Translations under genes and position numbers: made by a program | NCBI GenBank assembly: GCA_036379355.1 | Contig: DASVGV010000097.1 | Span: 1-12,432 of the forward strand | Length of the DNA stretch: 12,432 nt | Reading direction: 5' to 3' | From: CAJCIY01 sp036379355 | GTDB lineage: Bacteria > Actinomycetota > Actinomycetes > Mycobacteriales > CAJCIY01 | Notes under the pieces: generated by a model | Seen by the model: the letters and a program-made list of their open reading frames with translations, nothing else | What the model was told of the DNA's origin: nothing | The model's database searches: none | In this document: positions 6,306-12,432 of the stretch, one piece after another | How the letters are laid out: each line of letters starts with the position of its first letter | How positions within the stretch are numbered: position 1 is the first letter of the stretch

Positions 6306-7511
6306 ATGGCGGCTGGCGGGGTGTGGATCGCGGGCAGCGTCCAGACGGACTTCGCCCGCAACTACGGGCGCGAGGGACTGGACGTCTCCGACCTCGTCGG
6401 CGAGGCCGTCGCCGGAACGCTGGACGACGCCGGAGTCGAGCCGGAAGCGATCGAGGCGATTCACGTCGGCAACGCGTTCGGGCAGCTGTTCAACGGCCAG
6501 GGCCAGCTCGGTGCCATGCCCGCGACCGTCGAGCCGCGCCTCTGGGGCGTCCCCGCGGCGCGGCACGAGGGCGCCTGCGCGTCGGGCAGTCTCGCCGTCC
6601 TCGCCGCGATGGCCGACATCGAGGCCGGTCGCTACGACTGCGTACTCGTCGTCGGCGTCGAGCAGGAGCGCAACGTGCCGGGGTCCGTCGCGCCGAAGCA
6701 CCTCGGCGCGGCCGCGTGGGTGGGCCACGAGGGCGAGGACGCGACGTTCATGTGGCCGTACATGTTCAGCGAGCTGGTCGACGAGTACGACCGCCGGTAC
6801 GGACTCGATGACGCGCACCTGCACGCCATCGCAGAGCTCGCCATGCGCAACGCGAAGGACAACCCGCTGGCGCAGACGCGATCCTGGGAGTTCGGGGCTG
6901 CCGCGTTCTCGGACGACGACGTCGCCAACCCGGTCGTCGAGGGACGGCTGCGGCGCACCGACTGCAGCCAGGTCACCGACGGCGCGGCCGGGGTGGTGCT
7001 GGTGTCCGAACGGCTACGGCGCGACGGCATGGCACGCGTCCGCGGCTGGGGGCACGGCACCGCCGGCCTGTCCATGCGACAGAAGTTCGACCGCAGCGCG
7101 CAGGACCCGTACGTCTTCCCGCACGTACGCAAGGTCATCGCCGACGCGTTCCGAAGGGCCGGGATCGGCGACGTGCACGATCTCGACGGCATCGAGACGC
7201 ACGACTGCTTCACGATGAGCGAGTACATGGCCGTCGACCACTTCGGCATCACGGGCCCGGGCGAGAGCTGGAAGGCGATCGAGAACGGCGACCTCGAACG
7301 CGACGGGGCGATCCCGGTGAACCCGGGCGGTGGCCTCATCGGCATCGGCCACCCGGTCGGTGCCACCGGCGTGCGGATGCTGCACGACGCGGGCCGGCAG
7401 GTCACCGGCCGCGCGGGAGCGTGTCAGGTCGAGGGGGCGCGAACGTTCGCCACCCTCAACATCGGCGGCAGCCTCACGACCGTGGTCAGCCTCGTGGTGG
7501 GGAGCGACTGA
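6306..7511 (+). CDS. SCPx-type thiolase / acetyl-CoA acetyltransferase
   Basis: A 401-residue member of the SCP2/SCPx-like thiolase group, which should cleave a 3-oxoacyl-CoA with CoA. The N-terminal VWIAGSVQTDFARNY is characteristic. Nucleophilic Cys91 lies in GACASGS (89-95), the HDCF motif typical of SCP2 thiolases is at 299-302 (Cys301), and catalytic His349 is in GHPVGATG (348-355). The last strand reads LNIGGS rather than the CxG of classical FadA thiolases, as expected for this group. Some SCPx-like thiolase-fold proteins act in steroid side-chain metabolism or serve as aldolase partners, so thiolysis is likely but not certain. The GAGGAGG site five bases upstream fixes the start. The stop TGA overlaps the ATG of the oxygenase gene by one base (TGATG), so the two are co-translated. 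Confidence 0.93.
   Translation: MAAGGVWIAGSVQTDFARNYGREGLDVSDLVGEAVAGTLDDAGVEPEAIEAIHVGNAFGQLFNGQGQLGAMPATVEPRLWGVPAARHEGACASGSLAVLAAMADIEAGRYDCVLVVGVEQERNVPGSVAPKHLGAAAWVGHEGEDATFMWPYMFSELVDEYDRRYGLDDAHLHAIAELAMRNAKDNPLAQTRSWEFGAAAFSDDDVANPVVEGRLRRTDCSQVTDGAAGVVLVSERLRRDGMARVRGWGHGTAGLSMRQKFDRSAQDPYVFPHVRKVIADAFRRAGIGDVHDLDGIETHDCFTMSEYMAVDHFGITGPGESWKAIENGDLERDGAIPVNPGGGLIGIGHPVGATGVRMLHDAGRQVTGRAGACQVEGARTFATLNIGGSLTTVVSLVVGSD
7499..7504 (+). promoter_or_regulatory. Internal ribosome site (GGGGAG) fixing the oxygenase start at 7511
   Basis: GGGGAG lies within the last codons of the thiolase gene, six bases before the ATG at 7511. It supports starting the carotenoid oxygenase there rather than at the in-frame ATG at 7421. 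The extra 30 residues from 7421 would be Arg/Gly-rich and look like out-of-frame thiolase sequence. Confidence 0.6.
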
Positions 7512-8992
7512 TGGACGTCGCGGTCGTCGGCAAGATGGTCTCGACGCTGCCCGCGGACGACGACCACCCGTACCGCAGTGGCGCCTGGCGGCCGCAGACG
7601 CAGGAGTGGGACGCGGCCGACCTCGACGTCGTCGGTGACCTGCCCGGCGACCTCGACGGCGTCTACCTGCGCAACACCGAGAACCCGCTGCACCCCGCGG
7701 TCACCGGCCGCTACCACCCGTTCGACGGTGACGGCATGCTGCACGCGGTGTCGTTCGCGGACGGAAAGGTGTCGTACCGCAACCGCTTCGTCCGCACCGA
7801 CGGGCTCCTGGCCGAGCAGGACGCGGGCCGGTCCCTCTGGGCCGGTCTTGCCGAGCATCCCGACGCGGCGGTCCGGCCGGACGGGTGGGGTGCCCGCGGC
7901 CGGATGAAGGACGCGTCGTCGACCGATGTCGTGGTGCACGCCGGCGTCGCGCTGTCGAGCTTCTACCAGTGCGGAGAGCTCTACCGCCTCGATCCGCTGA
8001 CGCTCGAGGACCTGGGAAAGGCCACGTGGCGGCGGGACTTCCCTTGTGCCACGGGAATTTCCGCGCACACAAAGGTGGACGAGCACTCGGGCGAGCTGCT
8101 GTTCTTCGGCTATGCCACGACGGCCCCGTACCTCCACTACGGCGTCGTCGACGCCGACGGCCGGCTGGCGCACGCCACGCCGATCACCCTGCCGGGTCCG
8201 CGCCTGCCGCATGACATGGCCTTCACCGAGCGGTACGCGGTCCTCAACGACATGCCGTTGTTCTGGGATCCGGAACTGCTCGACAGCGGCCTGTATGCCG
8301 CCCGCTTCCATCCGGATCTGCCCACGCGCATCGGGGTCCTGCCTCGCCGCGGTACCGACTCGGACATCCGCTGGTTCGACTTCGACCCGACCTACGTCCT
8401 GCACTGGACGAACGCGTACGAGGTCGGCGACGAGGTGGTCCTGGAGGGCTTCTACCAAGGCTGTCCCGAGCCCACGGACGCCGGCCCGTACGGCCCCAAG
8501 CAGCGGACCTTCCGGTTCCTCGCCGCCGAGGTCATGCAGACCCGGCTGCACCGTTGGCGGATGAACCTCGTGACCGGCGCGACCAGCGAGCAGGACCTGT
8601 CCGACACCTGCGACGAGTTCGGCACCATCAACGGCCGGTACGGCGGGCGGCCCTACCGCTACACGTACGCGGCGACCAACAAGCCCGGCTGGTTCCTGTT
8701 CGACGGCATCGTCAAGCACGACGTGCAGACAGGCGCCGAGGAGCGCTTTCGCCTGGAGGACGGCGTGTTCTGCAGCGAAGTCGGCGTCGCGCCGCGCGTG
8801 GGGAGCACTGCCGAGGACGACGCCTATCTCGTGACGCTCACCGTCGACATGAACCGGGACCGGTCAGAATGCCTGGTGCTGCGGGCCGACGACGTGGCTG
8901 CGGGGCCGATCGCCCGTGCGGTGCTGCCCGAGCGGATCGCCAGCGGCACGCACAGCTGCTGGGCGCCGGGAGCTGCCCTGGGTCGTCGCTGA
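7511..8992 (+). CDS. Carotenoid-cleavage / lignostilbene-type oxygenase (RPE65 family)
   Basis: A 493-residue member of the carotenoid cleavage oxygenase family, which uses non-haem Fe(II) and O2 to split C=C bonds of apocarotenoids, carotenoids or stilbenes into carbonyl products. The four iron-binding His are visible: H186 (GISAHTKVD), H234 (LPHDMAFT), H298 (YVLHWTNAYE) and H481 (GTHSCWAP). E369 and E423 are candidates for the second-shell Glu. NPLHPAVTGRYHPFDGDGML (58-77) is the usual N-terminal blade. No signal peptide is seen, so it is probably cytosolic. Stilbene cleavers carry a substrate-binding Lys a little over 30 residues before the first His; I see Ser/Phe/Tyr/Gln there (149-153), arguing mildly against a lignostilbene substrate. 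It is co-translated with the thiolase. The final seven codons look odd and may reflect a frameshift (see findings). The substrate is unknown. Confidence 0.92.
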   Translation: MDVAVVGKMVSTLPADDDHPYRSGAWRPQTQEWDAADLDVVGDLPGDLDGVYLRNTENPLHPAVTGRYHPFDGDGMLHAVSFADGKVSYRNRFVRTDGLLAEQDAGRSLWAGLAEHPDAAVRPDGWGARGRMKDASSTDVVVHAGVALSSFYQCGELYRLDPLTLEDLGKATWRRDFPCATGISAHTKVDEHSGELLFFGYATTAPYLHYGVVDADGRLAHATPITLPGPRLPHDMAFTERYAVLNDMPLFWDPELLDSGLYAARFHPDLPTRIGVLPRRGTDSDIRWFDFDPTYVLHWTNAYEVGDEVVLEGFYQGCPEPTDAGPYGPKQRTFRFLAAEVMQTRLHRWRMNLVTGATSEQDLSDTCDEFGTINGRYGGRPYRYTYAATNKPGWFLFDGIVKHDVQTGAEERFRLEDGVFCSEVGVAPRVGSTAEDDAYLVTLTVDMNRDRSECLVLRADDVAAGPIARAVLPERIASGTHSCWAPGAALGRR

Positions 8993-9008
8993 CGTCCCCA
9001 GCGTCAGC
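8988..9008. terminator. Hairpin spanning both convergent stops (candidate bidirectional terminator)
   Basis: GCTGACG (8988-8994) pairs perfectly with CGTCAGC (9002-9008) around a seven-base loop. The stem includes the carotenoid oxygenase stop (8990-8992) and the stop of the MpaB-like gene (9006-9004, minus). Only 11 bases separate the two genes. No T-tract follows on either strand, so termination efficiency is uncertain. Confidence 0.35.
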
Positions 9009-10365
9009 CGCGTGACGCCGCGAGGTGCGGCTCGGCAGCGCCCGCCTCGGCGGCGGTGGGGTAGTGGTTGGAGTCGGTGGTGAACTCCGGCGTCCCGTAG
9101 GCCACGAGCCGCTGCTTGAGCACGCGCGTCGCGTACGCGTCGCACAGGTCGCGGAGCGCAGGCAGCTTGCTGGCGTTCATGACGGCGGCGTTGCGGCCGA
9201 GGATGAACGGGGCGGTCAGTCCGACGAGCAGGACGTCCTGGGGTCGCACCGTGACGCCCATCCCTGCGGCGGCCTCCCGGTTCCCGTTGCAGAACCCGCG
9301 GAGGAAGCCGATCGTGCTCCAGCTCTTCTCGACGGTCTCCCAGGCGCGGTCGTACCAGCTGTCGCCGGGCCGGACGACGGCCGCCATCGTCGAGCGGACG
9401 AGCGCCCCGCAGGTCGCGTCGTCGAAGTCGTCGCGCAGCAGGGCGCCTCGTGCGTGGAACAGGTCGATGATCTCCGTCGGGTCGGTCGGCAGGAGCTCCT
9501 CGGGCAGGCCGAGCAGGAAGCAGCGGTAGCGGCTGAACTCGAGCACCGCTCGCTCGTCGGCACGAAAGTCGGTGTCGCCGCGGCCCGCCACTGCCTGCGC
9601 GAGCATGTACATGTTGATCATGCCGGCGGGCATCTGGTCGACCTGCGGGACGGGCACGCCGTAGATCTCCGCATCCCACAGGTCGGAGCGCTTGAGGGCG
9701 TTGAAGCGGACCATCGAGTGCATGAGGCGGACCATCGCCGCGGCTTCGAATCCGGGTCCGTGGCGTTCCATCGCGTGGGCCAGCGTGGTGACCGCGAAGA
9801 AGCTCGACGTCTCGTTGACCCGGTGTGCCGCCCGCCGGCCGGACAGCGCGCCGGTGAGCGCCATCGGCAGTGCGGCGTACGAGTTGATGAACGTACCCAG
9901 GAAGACGCCGCGGATGACGAACGGGGCGACGAACGCCGACGGGATGCGCGCCTGCCGCGCGCCCTCCTCGACCAGGTCCATGTCGACCCAGCCGGGCGCG
10001 GCCTCCATCGCGGCGAGGAACGCGCCGAGCTCGGGTGGTGCGTCGGGCACGGACGCGACGCCCTCGCGGCACGCCTGCCGCAGCATGCGGATCAGCCCGG
10101 GCACGCCGTAGGTCTCGACGAGCGCGGCGTACGGGTCGGCGACGACGTCGCCGAGCATGGTCGCGGTCGTGATCAGCTCGACGATCCGGTCGTTGGCGAG
10201 AATCGGTGCGCGGTCGGCGATCCACGCGGGCAGGGCCGAGGTGTCGGCCGGGTCCGTGGTGTGGCGGTAGGGGAGGCGGTCGAAGTCGATGTCGCCGTAG
10301 AGCCCGGGCTGGAGCACCTTCTGGCTCCGGACGCGGGCAGCGAGTTCGGGGTAGTACAGCGCCAT
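9004..10365 (-). CDS. DUF2236 oxygenase, MpaB / latex-clearing-protein (Lcp) type
   Basis: A 453-residue protein of the ER-bound oxygenase MpaB/rubber oxygenase Lcp catalytic-domain family. Bacterial Lcp proteins bind haem b and cleave the C=C bonds of polyisoprene to aldehyde and ketone ends. Family landmarks are RRAAHRVNETSSFF (177-190) and MVRLMHSMVRFN (211-222). R182, T186 and H216 have exactly the spacing of Arg164, Thr168 and haem-ligand His198 of Lcp from Streptomyces sp. K30, and R213 and R220 flank the His as expected. Lcp is exported by Tat; this protein begins MALYYPELAARVRSQ with no signal peptide, so it likely acts in the cytosol on a smaller substrate. GTGAGG (10379-10374) lies eight bases before the ATG. 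It is divergent from a TetR gene, probably its regulator. Family is clear; cleavage activity and substrate are inferred. Confidence 0.88.
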   Translation of the reverse strand: MALYYPELAARVRSQKVLQPGLYGDIDFDRLPYRHTTDPADTSALPAWIADRAPILANDRIVELITTATMLGDVVADPYAALVETYGVPGLIRMLRQACREGVASVPDAPPELGAFLAAMEAAPGWVDMDLVEEGARQARIPSAFVAPFVIRGVFLGTFINSYAALPMALTGALSGRRAAHRVNETSSFFAVTTLAHAMERHGPGFEAAAMVRLMHSMVRFNALKRSDLWDAEIYGVPVPQVDQMPAGMINMYMLAQAVAGRGDTDFRADERAVLEFSRYRCFLLGLPEELLPTDPTEIIDLFHARGALLRDDFDDATCGALVRSTMAAVVRPGDSWYDRAWETVEKSWSTIGFLRGFCNGNREAAAGMGVTVRPQDVLLVGLTAPFILGRNAAVMNASKLPALRDLCDAYATRVLKQRLVAYGTPEFTTDSNHYPTAAEAGAAEPHLAASRG

Positions 10366-10410
10366 CGACCACGCCTCACGATCTGTCGCAGCGGAACTCT
10401 CACGAGATGC

Positions 10411-10438
10411 TTGATACTGACAGGTTGTAAGTTAGAGT
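10411..10438 (+). promoter_or_regulatory. Putative promoter of the tetR gene (TTGATA-16-TAGAGT), leaderless
   Basis: TTGATA (10411-10416) and TAGAGT (10433-10438) are separated by 16 bases, and seven bases later comes the ATG at 10446. Transcription would begin at or next to the start codon. This patch is visibly AT-richer than anything around it. On the opposite strand a consensus -35 TTGACA (10443-10438) points toward the oxygenase gene, but I see no good -10 at normal spacing. Confidence 0.45.
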
Positions 10439-10442
10439 GTCA
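10418..10442. promoter_or_regulatory. Candidate TetR operator (TGACA-N15-TGTCA)
   Basis: The inverted repeat TGACA (10418-10422) / TGTCA (10438-10442) has 15 bases between arms. It covers the -10 of tetR and the opposite-strand TTGACA facing the oxygenase gene. Regulators of the TetR family commonly bind such sites between themselves and a divergent target. The arms are short and the interior is not symmetric, so this is tentative. Confidence 0.35.
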
Positions 10443-10445
10443 AGG

Positions 10446-11042
10446 ATGCCCATGGCGACGGTGCGGCGACGGATGCGTGCGGACGAGCGCCGCGAGCAGA
10501 TCCTCGACGTGGCGCACGACATCGTCGACGGCGAGGGCTTCCACGCGGCCACGCCTGCGCGGATCGCCGATGCCGCCGGGGTGACCCGGCCCGTCCTCTA
10601 TCAGCACTTCGGCGACCTCGGCGGGCTGTTCGTCGCCCTCATCGACCGCGAGGCAGACCGTGCTGCCACGCAGTTCGCAGAGGCGATCTCCGAGCCTGCC
10701 GAGCAGCCCGACGACGACCCGTTCATGCACGCCTTCGACGGCGCGCTGCGCGCGATCGACGTGCATCCGGCGACCTGGCGCCTGTTCCTGCTGCCGCCCG
10801 AAGGAGCGCCGCCCGAACTGCACCGGCGCGTCGCGCTCGCGCAGGACGCCGTGCGCGCGTACCTCACCCAGCAGCTGCTACGGCTGTTCCCCGACCTTCC
10901 GGACCCGGACTACACCGCGCGGATCATCCACGCCGTCGGGCGGGAGATGCTGTGCCTGCGCCTCACCGACCCCGACGACGCGACGCCCGAGCGGCTCCGG
11001 TCGGTGGTCCGGCATCTGCGTACCCTCACCGTCCCCGATTAG
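10446..11042 (+). CDS. TetR/AcrR-family transcriptional regulator
   Basis: A 198-residue regulator. The N-terminal DNA-binding domain is typical of the family: RRMRADERREQILDVAHDIV (8-27), then the helix-turn-helix around ARIADAAGVTRPVLYQHFGD (38-57). The C-terminal ligand-binding domain is unremarkable and its ligand unknown. It is divergent from the MpaB/Lcp-like gene with 80 nt between starts and a candidate operator there, so it probably represses that oxygenase and itself until an inducer binds. TetR proteins (LcpR) are known to control lcp in rubber-degrading Gordonia. Whether it also acts on the divergent region at 6238-6305 is open. Start choice: ATG 10446 fits a leaderless mRNA (TAGAGT seven bases upstream). 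GTG 10437 would overlap the -10. ATG 10452, with AAGG (10442-10445) six bases upstream, is an alternative. Confidence 0.92.
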   Translation: MPMATVRRRMRADERREQILDVAHDIVDGEGFHAATPARIADAAGVTRPVLYQHFGDLGGLFVALIDREADRAATQFAEAISEPAEQPDDDPFMHAFDGALRAIDVHPATWRLFLLPPEGAPPELHRRVALAQDAVRAYLTQQLLRLFPDLPDPDYTARIIHAVGREMLCLRLTDPDDATPERLRSVVRHLRTLTVPD

Positions 11043-11091
11043 CCGCGTCCCAGGGCGCCGGTGGGGCTCCGCACGACTGATCCGCGACGCA

Positions 11092-12432
11092 TCAGGTGCC
11101 GACGTGCTGCATCGGAGTCGCCATCGTCGTCGGGTCGGAGCCGTGCAGTGGGGGCTCGCGCCATGCGGTGCGAAACGTGCCGGTCGGTGGGTCGAGCGTG
11201 AGGCGGAGAAGGTGCGGCGTACGGATGAACCGCAGGTCCGCGACGAAGCGGCCGTCCTGCCAGCCACCGGCCGACATCACGGGCAGGTCGGGCTCGCCGG
11301 GCCAGTTCCCGGGCAGCCAGTGACCGCTGCCCACGGGCATCTCGCCTTCGCCGCCGACATCGAGGGCCAGGTCATAGTCCGAGGCTCCCGCGCGAAGCGT
11401 GATCGACGTGAGCGCTGGCGGTCCCCCCTTCCCCGCACGGTCGAACCGGCCCGGCGATCCTCGCCGGTCGTCGGCCGGTGACGCGATAGCGAGTCCCTGC
11501 AGTCGCCGGGCCAGCGCATCGTCGCCGGGGGCGTCCTCGTGGGGCTCGACCAGCCCGGGAAGGAGGTGCTGCCAGACCAGGTCGAGCAGGGTCTGCATCC
11601 GCGTCGTCGTGGACGTCAGTGCGAGCACCGCATCGTGGTCGGGCAGCACCAGGCAGAACTGGCCGTACGCGCCGTCGCCCCGGTACCCGTGGCGGGAGCG
11701 CCAGAACTGGTAGCCGTACCCGGAGAGCCAGTCCGACCAGTCCGGTTCGAAGTCCGTCGTACGCCGGTTCTCGGCATCGTTCGCCGTGTGGGCGGTGGTG
11801 GCCCGCGCGACCCAGCCCGGCGGGACCAGTCGCTTGCCGTTCCAGACGCCGTCGCCGAGGAGGAGCTGGCCGAACGCGGCGATCGCCTCGGTCGTGAGGT
11901 GCAGGCCGGAGAAACCCCAGTTGTGGCCGAGGTGATCGGTGCGCCAGCCGACCGGCCCGACGCCGAGCGGCTCGAAGAGCCGCGGGGTCAGGTAGTCCAG
12001 GAGGGTGCCGCCGCTGGCCCGTTCGACGGCCCGGGCCACCGCATAGGTCGCGAGCTGGTTGTAGGCGAAGATCGTGCCGGGTTCGAACTCGGGCGGCAGG
12101 TCGAGGAACGCCGTCAGCCAGTCGGATGGTCCGCCGGGCCCGCAGCGTCGGATCACGGGAAGCACGGGGTCGTCGGCGTGCCCGGTCGCCATCCGCAGGC
12201 AGTGCTCCAGCGTGATGCGGCCGACCCGGCCGTCCACGACCGGCGGCGCCAGGTCGGCGAATCGCTCGACCAGGCGATCGTCGAGGCCCAGCAGCCCTTC
12301 GTGCTCGGCGAAGCCCGCGGCGAGCGACACGAACGACTTGCTCAGGGAGTAGAGCAGGTGCGGCGTCTGCGCGTCGTACGGCGCCCACCAGCCCTCGGCG
12401 GCGACCGCCCCGTGCCGAACCAGCATCAGGCT
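11092..12432 (-). CDS. Serine beta-lactamase-like hydrolase / esterase, N-terminus cut by window edge
   Basis: The visible 446 residues belong to the class C beta-lactamase/penicillin-binding-protein-like family (Pfam Beta-lactamase), whose members are mostly esterases, amidases or peptidases. The nucleophile motif SLSK is at residues 29-32 of the visible part. The second motif is at FAYNQLATY (122-130), where the usual Y-x-N reads Y-N-Q. The third is around GDGAYGQFC (252-260). A C-terminal beta-rich extension (about 335-446) follows the catalytic domain. The reading frame stays open to the right edge, and SLMLVRHGAVAAEGWWAPY normally lies inside such proteins, so the ATG at 12426 is not the real start. 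It is convergent with tetR across 49 bases (11043-11091), in which I see no clear terminator. Substrate unknown; carboxylesterase is the most likely activity. Confidence 0.85.
   Translation of the reverse strand, partial: SLMLVRHGAVAAEGWWAPYDAQTPHLLYSLSKSFVSLAAGFAEHEGLLGLDDRLVERFADLAPPVVDGRVGRITLEHCLRMATGHADDPVLPVIRRCGPGGPSDWLTAFLDLPPEFEPGTIFAYNQLATYAVARAVERASGGTLLDYLTPRLFEPLGVGPVGWRTDHLGHNWGFSGLHLTTEAIAAFGQLLLGDGVWNGKRLVPPGWVARATTAHTANDAENRRTTDFEPDWSDWLSGYGYQFWRSRHGYRGDGAYGQFCLVLPDHDAVLALTSTTTRMQTLLDLVWQHLLPGLVEPHEDAPGDDALARRLQGLAIASPADDRRGSPGRFDRAGKGGPPALTSITLRAGASDYDLALDVGGEGEMPVGSGHWLPGNWPGEPDLPVMSAGGWQDGRFVADLRFIRTPHLLRLTLDPPTGTFRTAWREPPLHGSDPTTMATPMQHVGT

Noticed and set aside
7421..7510. 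Upstream in-frame ATG extending the carotenoid oxygenase by 30 residues
   Set aside because: The added residues are Arg/Gly/His-rich and lie wholly inside the thiolase gene; the ATG at 7511 has a well-placed GGGGAG site and a stop/start overlap.
9025..10584. 519-codon plus-strand open frame covering the MpaB-like gene and the tetR start
   Set aside because: It overlaps two well-supported genes in the wrong frame and encodes no recognisable motif.
11043..11091. GCGTC...GACGC inverted repeat between tetR and the beta-lactamase-like gene
   Set aside because: The arms are five bases with a loop of more than 30 bases and no T-run, so it is not a credible terminator.

Overview
This is a GC-rich actinobacterial window. 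The evidence is the strong G/C preference at third codon positions, Ala/Arg/Asp/Val-rich proteins, GTG and ATG starts, several TANNNT boxes 6-7 nt upstream of start codons (leaderless transcripts), and protein families typical of soil actinomycetes: an EthA-like monooxygenase, an MpaB/Lcp-type oxygenase and an SCPx-type thiolase. The genus cannot be settled by eye. Genes are packed tightly, with ten CDSs and a partial one at each edge counted among them. The longest gene-free stretch is about 136 nt (1838-1973). I see no tRNA, rRNA, insertion sequence, phage gene or CRISPR array.

Layout. (1) 1-231, minus: N-terminus of an EthA-like flavin Baeyer-Villiger monooxygenase, cut by the left edge. 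(2) 272-1837, minus: membrane-anchored HD-GYP phosphohydrolase with a long Pro/Ala/Lys tail. (3) 1974-2612, plus: small class I SAM methyltransferase, probably leaderless. (4) 2616-6237, minus: a three-gene operon transcribed SDR, then acyl-CoA dehydrogenase, then AMP-forming acyl-CoA ligase. The set resembles BadH, AliB and AliA of cyclohexanecarboxylate degradation. (5) 6306-8992, plus: SCPx-type thiolase and carotenoid/stilbene-cleaving oxygenase, sharing an overlapping TGATG stop/start and divergent from (4) across 68 nt. (6) 9004-10365, minus: DUF2236 (MpaB/Lcp-type) haem oxygenase, divergent from (7) 10446-11042, plus: a TetR regulator. (8) 11092-12432, minus: serine beta-lactamase-like hydrolase, cut by the right edge.

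How the genes may work together (inference). The central block, 2616-11042, looks like one catabolic island. Ligase, acyl-CoA dehydrogenase, SDR and thiolase supply every step of a CoA-ester beta-oxidation round except enoyl-CoA hydration. Two unrelated oxygenases flank them, one carotenoid-oxygenase type (non-haem iron, four His) and one Lcp type (haem). Both families are known for oxidative C=C cleavage. A plausible scheme is cleavage of an unsaturated, possibly isoprenoid or alicyclic, compound to carbonyl fragments, oxidation to acids, CoA activation and beta-oxidation, with at least the Lcp-like gene under TetR control. The substrate is unknown. Enoyl-CoA hydratase, aldehyde dehydrogenase and a ring-opening hydrolase are not in the window. 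The HD-GYP protein and methyltransferase look unrelated to this pathway.
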